Source of the DNA: Effrenium voratum
Lineage: Eukaryota; Sar; Dinophyceae; Suessiales; Symbiodiniaceae
Assembly (NCBI GenBank): GCA_963377175.1
Contig: CAUJNA010003503.1
Coordinates: forward strand, 186,001 to 250,000
Direction: 5' to 3'
Length of the DNA stretch: 64,000 bases
Shown here: piece by piece, positions 57,311 to 64,000 of the stretch
How positions within the stretch are numbered: position 1 is the first letter of the stretch
Layout of the letters: each line of letters opens with the position of its first letter
Notes under the pieces: model-generated
Seen by the model: only the letters and a program-made list of their open reading frames with translations
Told to the model about the DNA's origin: nothing
Databases searched by the model: none
Translations under genes and position numbers: made by a program

Positions 57311-57858
57311 GTCTCCGTATCCTTGCTTCTCTCTGTGTCTCCCAGTCTGTTTCCGTGTGTCCGTATCTATCTGTTTCGTACTCTCTGTCTTTCTCTGTCT
57401 ATCTTTGTGCATCTCTGTGTATCCCAATCTGTTTCTTTTTGGTGTTTGCGCCTCTTTGTCTCTATTTGTCTGTCTGTGTCTCTCTGTCTCTCGGGTTGTC
57501 TCGGTTTGTCTCTGTTTGTCTCTATGTGTCCGTGTTTGTCGTTCGTCTCTATTTCTTTGCGTCTTTTTGTGTCTCTCTGTCTATTTCCGCGTGTCCGCGT
57601 CTGTCTATTTGGTAATGTCTGTCTATATTTGTCTCTGTCTTTATCTTTCTATCTATCTGCGCTTGTTTCTGCGGGTCGTTTCACAAAGATGGCACACTTC
57701 CGCGTTGTCGCGTGCCGCATCTCCCCCTTTTAAGCTCCGTTTGCTTCCTTTCGTTCTATCGTTCTTTTCGTTTCTGATTGTTTCTGCCATTGTTCTTGCT
57801 TGCTTGCTTTTGTTCTTGCTTGCCTGCCTCCCTCTCTCTCTTTTTCTTTCTCTCTCTT

Positions 57859-57909
<51 letters not shown>

Positions 57910-57941
57910 TTTTCTTTCTCTCTTTTTCTCTCTCTCTTTTC

Positions 57942-57972
<31 letters not shown>

Positions 57973-58129
57973 TTCTCTTGTTCTCTCCTTCTCTTTCTTT
58001 CTCCCTCTCTCTCTCTCTTTTTCTCTCTCTCTCTCTCTCTTTCTCTCTCTTTTTCCTTTCTTTCTCTCTCTCTGTTTCTCTCTCTCTCTCTCTCTCTCTC
58101 TTTTTCTCTCTGTCTCCCACTTTCTCTCT

Positions 58130-58174
<45 letters not shown>

Positions 58175-58690
58175 TCTCTCTCCCTTTCTCTCTGAGAGAA
58201 AGAGAGAGAGAAAAAAAAGAGATTTCTCTTTCTCTTTCTCTCTCTTTCTCTCTTTTTTTTCATCGCCCATAGGATGGGGTAACTTGCTTAGGTCCTGTTG
58301 GGGCATCGGCGGGTTTCTCCCGGGGCCGGAGACACCCTGGAAAAGCCGTTGGCACCACCTCAGGCATCTTCGTCAGCAGCAACTCCTCCCTGCCATGGGT
58401 CTCTCTGTCTCTCTTTGTCTCTTTCTCTCTCTTTCTCTCTCTCTCTTTCATTCTCTTTTTCTATATCTCTTTCTCTCTCTTTCTCTCTCTCTCTTTCATT
58501 CTCTTTTTCTATATCTCTATCTCTTTCTTTCTTTCTCTCTCTTTCTTTCTTTATCTCTCTCTCTTTCTCTTTTTCCATTTTTTCTTCTATGTTGGTTCTT
58601 GTTTTTTCTCTTTATTTTTCTCATTGTTTTTCTCTTTCTTTCTTTTTTCCTTAATCTTTTTCTTTTTTCCTCTATCTCTTTTTTCTTCTC

Positions 58691-58748
<58 letters not shown>

Positions 58749-58790
58749 CTCTCTTTTTTCCTTCCTCTTTGATTTTTTGTTGATATTGCC
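57305..58790. repeat. TCTGTCTC and (CTTT)(CT)n pyrimidine microsatellite
   Basis: About 1.5 kb of C/T-only sequence (TCTGTCTCTT, then TCTCTCTTTC), broken by a short unique stretch near 58262-58400. The 502-codon Ser/Leu/Phe open frame across it is a product of the repeat. Confidence 0.95.
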
Positions 58791-59090
58791 GTTGATGGAA
58801 TTAATGGGTTCTCTTTAGTAATATATATTTTGGCATTGATAAAATTTTGAAAACCGATAATTTATTTGATTTATTTATATATACAGTTATTTAACGATAT
58901 TATTATGATGCTTGGTTTTTATTTTTTTTATATATTGATATGCATTGAGGATTATATTTTTTGTGTACTATAGAGTTGTTATAGAGCGGTTATTATTTTA
59001 TTTGTATTAAATATTTTTGTTTTTAAACACGATTTATAAATCCTTGAAAATTGGGGGAGGGGATTTAGATTTTTTATGGTAGAATATTGC
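58791..59090. other. AT-rich spacer
   Basis: A/T-dominated sequence without coding features, separating two repeat units. Confidence 0.6.
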
Positions 59091-59239
59091 TAAATTTTAG
59101 GTCGTTTTTAGCGATCCGACTTTGGATATTTAGATGTTATTCTCACATTTTTGCAGAGTTTGGGTGATTTTCCGAAAAAATAGTGGGTTATTTTTCGAAA
59201 TTTCTCGTTTTTTTTTTAAAAAAAATCATTCTTTTTTGT

Positions 59240-59480
59240 TTTTCTCTCTTTCTCTCTCTTTGTTTTTGTTTCTTTGTCTCTCTGTCTCTTTGTCTCTCTG
59301 TTTCTTTGTCTTTCTGTCTTTCTCTGTCTCTCTGTCTCTCTGTCTTTCTTTCTCTTTGTCTCCTTGTCTCTCTGTCTCTCTGTCTCGGTCTCTCTGTCTC
59401 TCTAGCTTTCTATCTCCTTGTTTGTGTGTGTGTGTCTTTGTGGCTCTGTGTGCGTCTTTATGTCTTTTTGGTTCTTTCTG
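59240..59480. repeat. (TCTGTCTC)n microsatellite
   Basis: Pyrimidine-rich CTCTCTGTCTCTTTGTC repeat, as at 57305. Confidence 0.92.
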
Positions 59481-59559
59481 TGTTTTTATTTACTCTATAA
59501 AACGAAACCGTGAAAAGTGCGACGCGTTTTCCCGGACCGCTGTTCCGAAAAATCCCGGA

Positions 59560-59905
59560 TTTTTCGGAAAATTGGTCCGGGCTGCCCCTGGAAGATGCAA
59601 CCGCTTCATATTTCCTACGGACCGCTTACCCAAATCTGTCCGGGCTACCCCGGCCATAATCCGGAAGATGCAGTGGCTTCATTTTTTGTAGGGACCAATT
59701 TCCCGAAATATTCCAGATATTTCGGGAAAATCGCAGCCACCCACCATTTTCTTGAAATATTCCGAATATTTCGGGGACCGTTTTCCCGAAATATTCCAAA
59801 TATTTCGGGAAATGCTATCGTCGAAATATCCGGAATATTTCGTGAACATGGTCTGGAGTACAATTATCGAAACATCCGGGATATTTCGGAAAAATGGTCC
59901 GGGCT
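59560..59905. repeat. Palindromic CCCGAAATATTCC...GGAATATTTCGGG array
   Basis: At least five copies of CGAAATATTCCxxATATTTCG-type hairpins. One example is CCCGAAATATTCCAAATATT followed by TCGGG. Spacers include GGTCCGGGCTGCCCCTGG and GAAGATGCA. The minus-strand open frames rich in NIPDIS/GYF patterns are products of it. Confidence 0.82.
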
Positions 59906-59960
59906 TTGAGTGAAGCCGTTGTGTCTTCCAGATAAAGAGTCGGGGCATATATCTGCCTGC

Positions 59961-59977
59961 CCGTAGCCATTTTGGCT
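59961..59977 (+). other. Dinoflagellate spliced-leader (DinoSL) relic
   Basis: CCGTAGCCATTTTGGCT matches the first 17 bases of the DinoSL core (CCGTAGCCATTTTGGCTCAAG) exactly. It then diverges (GAAATC instead of CAAG), so no intact splice donor follows and it is not a functional SL RNA gene. It is most simply the 5' end of a reverse-transcribed, re-inserted trans-spliced mRNA. A short ORF starts at ATG 60012 (MREAVSRGRLLRPAAFFLML, Cys-rich C-terminus, 50 codons). Confidence 0.75.
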
Positions 59978-60458
59978 GAAATCTTGCGCCCGTCTTCCGA
60001 GAGTTTGGCGATGCGAGAAGCTGTGAGCCGCGGCCGATTGTTGCGACCAGCGGCGTTTTTCCTAATGCTTTGGGCGAAATCAGTTCGGCTTTGCTTGCAC
60101 CCAGGATGTTTACTGCTCGATTGCTGCGCTTGCAACAGCTGCGTGTGTGGATGGATCTTTTGAGGCCAACAGCCCGCGGATCCGTTCTCACCTTGCTCAG
60201 GCGACCGCCTTTCACTGACTCTTTGGCGTGACCTTATCGCGACCAGCCCGGCCCTCAGTGCGTCTTGCGACCTGTGTTTGGAGAACGGCAGCATGCTTTT
60301 GATAAAATATGTTGGTGCCTGAGTTGCAAAAAATGTCTTGCCGGCGCGGGCTCTATAAGATTTGCTTAGTTCTTGGCACACCCGCCACGGCCTGGACCTT
60401 GGCCCCTGAGAGCTCGGCCCTTTTTTGGCACCCGCCTCAACTTACCCTAATTGCTGGT

Positions 60459-60558
60459 TTGGATTGGTGGTTTGGGGATTGAACCCCTGGATCATGTTGA
60501 AGTTGAATGGGAAACCACCCCCTAACCTCCAAAACACCGATCCAAACTACCAATCCAA
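60459..60558. repeat. 17-bp inverted repeat
   Basis: TTGGATTGGTGGTTTGG at 60459 and CCAAACTACCAATCCAA at 60542 are inverted copies with one mismatch, enclosing 66 bp. Confidence 0.7.
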
Positions 60559-60879
60559 ACCGCGCCAGTAGCAACCCGGGGTGCCCAATCCAAAGAGGGC
60601 CGCCGAACACCTGCAACCACCTCCTGGCCGCGGGCCAGAATACAGCCGTCGTGGAGGGCAATGAGAGCGGCGGGGCAGCGCCGAGACAAGCGCGTGACAA
60701 ACCGTTTCCCACTGGCTCGCTCCACTGGGCGCGTGCAACTGGGGCACGCGCAGCCGAAAGCTCGCACGCGCGTTCTTGCAGCCCGTCTGCATCACGGGCT
60801 TGGAGTCGGACGCGCGCACGCGCGCAGGCGAAGCCTGCGGCATGTCGACATTAGAGTCCGGCGCGCTGCGCGCTGGAGG

Positions 60880-61275
60880 TGTGTCTTTTTTTGTCTCTGT
60901 CTCTCTGTCGGTGTCTTTCTCTGTCTCTCTTTGTCTGTTGGTCTCTCTGTCTCTGGTATCTGTTTCTTTGTCTGTCTGTCTGTCTGTGTCTGTGTCTATG
61001 TTTGTGTCTGTGTCTGTGTCTGCGTTTGCGTCTGCGTCTGTGTCTGTGTCTGTTTCTGTGTCTGTGTTTGTGTCTGCGTCTGTCTGTTTGTGTCTGTTTG
61101 TCTGTGTCTGTGTCTCTGTGTCTGTGTGTCTGTGTGTGTTTGTGTGTGTCTGTGTGTGTCTGCGTGTGTCTGTGTGTGTGTCTGTGTGTGTCTGTGTGTG
61201 TCTGTGTGTGTCTGTGTGTGTCTGTGTGTGTCTGTGTGTGTCTGTGTGTGTCTGTGTGTGTCTTGTGTTTGTTTT
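60880..61275. repeat. (TGTCTG)n / (TGTGTCTG)n microsatellite
   Basis: GT-rich repeat with a regular CTGTGTGTGT unit near 61140-61262. The Cys/Val-rich open frames are repeat products. Confidence 0.95.
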
Positions 61276-61389
61276 GTCTTTGTTTTTGTTTTTTTTTGTG
61301 TTTTTGTTTCTGTTTTTCTGTTTGTTTGTTTGTTTGTTTGTGTGTTTGTTTTTTGTATTGTTTATTTATTTATTTGTCGATTTATTTAT

Positions 61390-64000
61390 TTGTTTGAAAT
61401 TGATATTATATAAATTGAAATTATAATATTGCATAGATTAATTGTTATGAATTTATAAAATTTAGGGCTCGCTCTTTATATTTGTATTGTTGAAAGAATT
61501 AGGATAATTTTAATGGAAAGAGGATATTGTGTTTAGGTGTTTATAAGATTTGAGAGAGTAAGTCTGAATAATTTGGTGATAGAGATTGTTGATATATATT
61601 ATTGGGATATGAAGTTCGAAAATCTTTTGGTCGTTGTTTTGGTTTGGTTTTTGAATATGTTATATGGCCTTGTTTTGGTTGAAAGCTTTATGGAGGAATA
61701 GTTTGTTATGGAATGAATATATTTATGATGGATGTTTTTTGGGAGGTTAGAAAAATAATTTATTTAGATATTCTATTATTATTTTGGTTGACATATTGTG
61801 CTTGTTTTGTAAGAGTTTGGCGATATAAGAATCGATTGTTATGATTAGCGATGTGTTATTTAGTTTAGATTTGTTTGTACTTGGGATGTTTTTTGGTCGA
61901 TGGTGTTTTCGTGTGCGTTGTAACAATTATGTATGGGAATAGATCTTTTGAGATTAATAGTTCATTTTGCACCTGAGAAAACTCGTCTTTAGATATTTGG
62001 GTTTTTAGAATTGGGTCTCCAGAATTGGGTCTCTAGTTTAGTGTAGTGTATAGTCTTTCAAAGTGTTTTGCTTAGGTAGGGTCTAAGGCAAAGGCTTAAA
62101 ATCGCAGTCATTTATTTTTTCTGAAATATTCCGAAACCGTTTTTTGTTAAGCATTTGCTCGGTCTGCCTATTTTTATCTTTATGAATATGATCGTGCATG
62201 TCTATTTATAATTATTAAATTGGAAAATATTTTTTATTTGATATTCTGATTCTGTTATTCTCTTGCCCCATGGGCTTCATTTCGCACGCTGCTGGAAAGC
62301 AGCGGGCCCCCGCTAGTATCTTTGTATTTTTGTTTCCTTGTGTCTTTGTGGTTTTGTGTTTTTGTGTTTTTGTCTTTTTATGTATTTGTTTGTCTCTTTT
62401 TTGTCTCTCTCTATTTTGATTTGTCTTTATTTATCTCTCTTTGTGTTTTTTGTTTGTTTCTTTTTCCTATTTTTCTTTGTCTTTTTTTTTGTGTCCGCCG
62501 ATCGCGGCGGGGTTTCTAAAGAATGCAAATCCCATGGTATGGAAATCTTTATTTATTTAACAAAAAATATGGGTGTTTTGTATTGATTTGTTGGCATTCC
62601 GAAATTAATGGTTCTTCATTATTTTGTATATTTTAATTATTTATTTTCTATATTGTAAACCAAACCCTAATATATATATTCGATAATATAAATCTCGAAA
62701 ACAAACATTTAGAATTATATAATTCTTTCTGGATTTATATTATATTTCTCATTTTTAAGATCCATTTTCTTTCTTTTGGTATATGAATTGTTATTGGAAA
62801 TAATGGATGATTATTAGTATTATTATATAAATAATATTAAATATAGATTTAATAAATTTTATAATTAATATATTATTAATATATATATATTTAAACATAT
62901 AACAGGAAATTCTTAAAACATATATATGTACATAGAATGAATTTATAGTAATATAATTATATAAAAAATAAAAAATATATATTTTAAATAAAATAAATAT
63001 CATATATATATAATATATTATTTATAAATATATATTTCTTTAATATAATTATTGATTTAATTGAATTGATATATATATATATATATAGAAATAGAAATTA
63101 ACTATATAGTAAATTTAGCTAATTGAAAATAAATATTGATAATTCTATTTTATTTTTAGTAAATAAAATATTGAATTTTATAATATATTAGAGACAATCC
63201 GTTATTTCTAATCATGGCCTATAGACCGAAAAAAAGAAAACGAAGAGACATATGACATGCGACATGACAGAAACATGCTTTATTCACAAAGATAATTTTG
63301 AGATTATTTTTTACAAATCGAATTTTTATATATATTGGATCTGAATTTAGAATATAAAGAATATTTGAAAAATAAATATTGTTTAACAAAAAACATATTA
63401 GAATATATAATTAGAAACGAAGAATCACTAATTTCGGGAACGCTAACGAATCGATATCTTATACAAAAACATTCGAAAATCATACCTCAGGCAAACCTGA
63501 TTATTTCGCAAAAGAATTATAAAGGACTATTAAAACCCCCCCCAGAAAAATTGCCCTATAACCTATAAATTCCACAAATTTTTAAAAAGATTTCTTAATC
63601 CTTATGCGACTTGCAATTGGAATCTAAATACAATACGATATGTCTTTTTACCTCTAATATGATTAAATATAATTCTTAAAATAATAATTATAGCTATAAT
63701 TATATTCTATTGCAAGCCGGGCTAACATAATAGCCATTTAAAGCCAAACACCATCCCAAATACCAATTAAAAAATAAACAAAAATATATAAATCAAATAA
63801 ATATTACAAAATATCAATAACAATAAATAAAAGGAAAAAAAAAAAAAAAATATATATAAATAAACAAAATCCAAAATTAAATAATCAAAAACAAATAATA
63901 CAAAAAATAAACAAACAAAAAACAAAAAACTATAAAAAAAATAACAAAAAATAAAAACAAAAATCAAATATAAACAAAAAACAAAAAAAACAAAACAAAA
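61390..64000. other. Very AT-rich terminal block with decayed repeat copy
   Basis: The composition changes abruptly to mostly A/T, apart from small GC islands at 62265-62320 and 62490-62510. No gene is supported: a 77-codon AT-rich frame at 63335-63568 has no recognisable family, and the last 230 bp are A-rich simple sequence. The part 61770-61985 aligns with the spliced-leader relic region (separate entry). Confidence 0.7.
61770..61985 (+). repeat. AT-decayed copy of the 59961-60180 relic region
   Basis: Shares, in the same order and orientation, GAGTTTGGCGAT, CGATTGTT, AGATCTTTTGAG/GGATCTTTTGAG and ATTTTGGTTGA (for ATTTTGGCTGA). Differences are mainly G or C in the first copy and A or T here. 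At 62100-62150 a further match (AAAATCGCAGTC, GAAATATTCCGAA) corresponds to 59728-59770. Confidence 0.7.

Noticed and set aside
57264..58772. 502-codon + strand open frame
   Set aside because: Made of CT/TTTCTC microsatellite giving Ser/Leu/Phe only; the complement gives Arg/Glu/Lys only.
59961..59990. Functional spliced-leader RNA gene
   Set aside because: The leader's last bases are changed and no GT donor or Sm-like site follows.
59679..60381. Minus-strand frames of 178 and 188 codons
   Set aside because: They run through the palindromic CCGAAATATTCC array and the spliced-leader relic; the composition reflects the repeat.
60661..61426. Cys/Val/Ser-rich + strand open frames
   Set aside because: Produced by the TGTGTCTG repeat; upstream GC-rich part has no family match.
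63335..63568. 77-codon AT-rich frame (MDLNLEYKEYLKNKYCLTKN)
   Set aside because: Composition is what random AT-rich DNA would give; no motif.
1..64000. CRISPR arrays, tRNA or rRNA genes, bacterial operons
   Set aside because: None seen. The tandem repeats lack unique spacers of even length, and no cloverleaf or rRNA core sequence was recognised by eye.

Overview
This window looks like nuclear DNA of a dinoflagellate, probably of the Symbiodiniaceae/Suessiales type. Four things point there. Short exons are separated by introns whose donor is more often GC than GT and whose acceptor is usually followed by G. All recognisable coding exons lie on the + strand, as expected for unidirectional gene arrays. 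Tandem and dispersed repeats are abundant. A 17-nt exact match to the dinoflagellate trans-spliced leader (DinoSL) sits at 59961-59977. All work was done by eye: exons were accepted where the frame reads like a known family and where splice phases agree across junctions. First and last exons are often missing.

Layout. 1-4.4 kb: FKBP-type prolyl isomerase pieces and an orphan exon. 7.1-10.6 kb: a well-resolved six-exon SbmA/BacA-type peptide transporter gene. 11-18 kb: repeat-rich (an 11-bp minisatellite, a palindromic GGGCCCCGATC satellite, CT tracts) with orphan exons. 19.3-19.7 kb: part of a helical-repeat protein with a 103-bp intron made almost entirely of a terminal-inverted-repeat element. 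21.7-23.4 kb: a TPR exon and a GC-rich orphan exon. 24.6-28.9 kb: a type II thioesterase-like gene whose 2.7-kb intron holds a complete intronless O-methyltransferase ORF with a plastid-targeting-like N-terminus. 30-33 kb: coiled-coil and TPR exons. 33.5-34.6 kb: an intronless ADP-ribosyltransferase plus receiver-like open frame with one in-frame TGA and a frame change. 35.9-38.4 kb: two partial genes, one thioredoxin-like. 38.4-45 kb: mostly unassigned. 45.2-47.6 kb: a SET-domain lysine methyltransferase of the Rubisco-LSMT/SETD type. 51.0-56.1 kb: an RNA-binding-type protein of at least 14 exons with Pro/Met/Gly-rich and RD/RGG segments.

After a poly-T tract near 56.8 kb the sequence changes character. 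It becomes CT and GT microsatellites, palindromic CCGAAATATTCC arrays, the spliced-leader relic, and then a very AT-rich block to the window end. That block contains a GC-to-AT-decayed copy of the relic region.

The genes do not form one obvious pathway. The thioesterase and the nested methyltransferase could both serve specialised metabolism, but only position suggests it. The most noteworthy items are the TIR-built intron (introner-like), the nested methyltransferase, the bacterial-type peptide transporter with GC-AG introns, the ADP-ribosyltransferase/receiver fusion, and the spliced-leader relic with its AT-decayed second copy.
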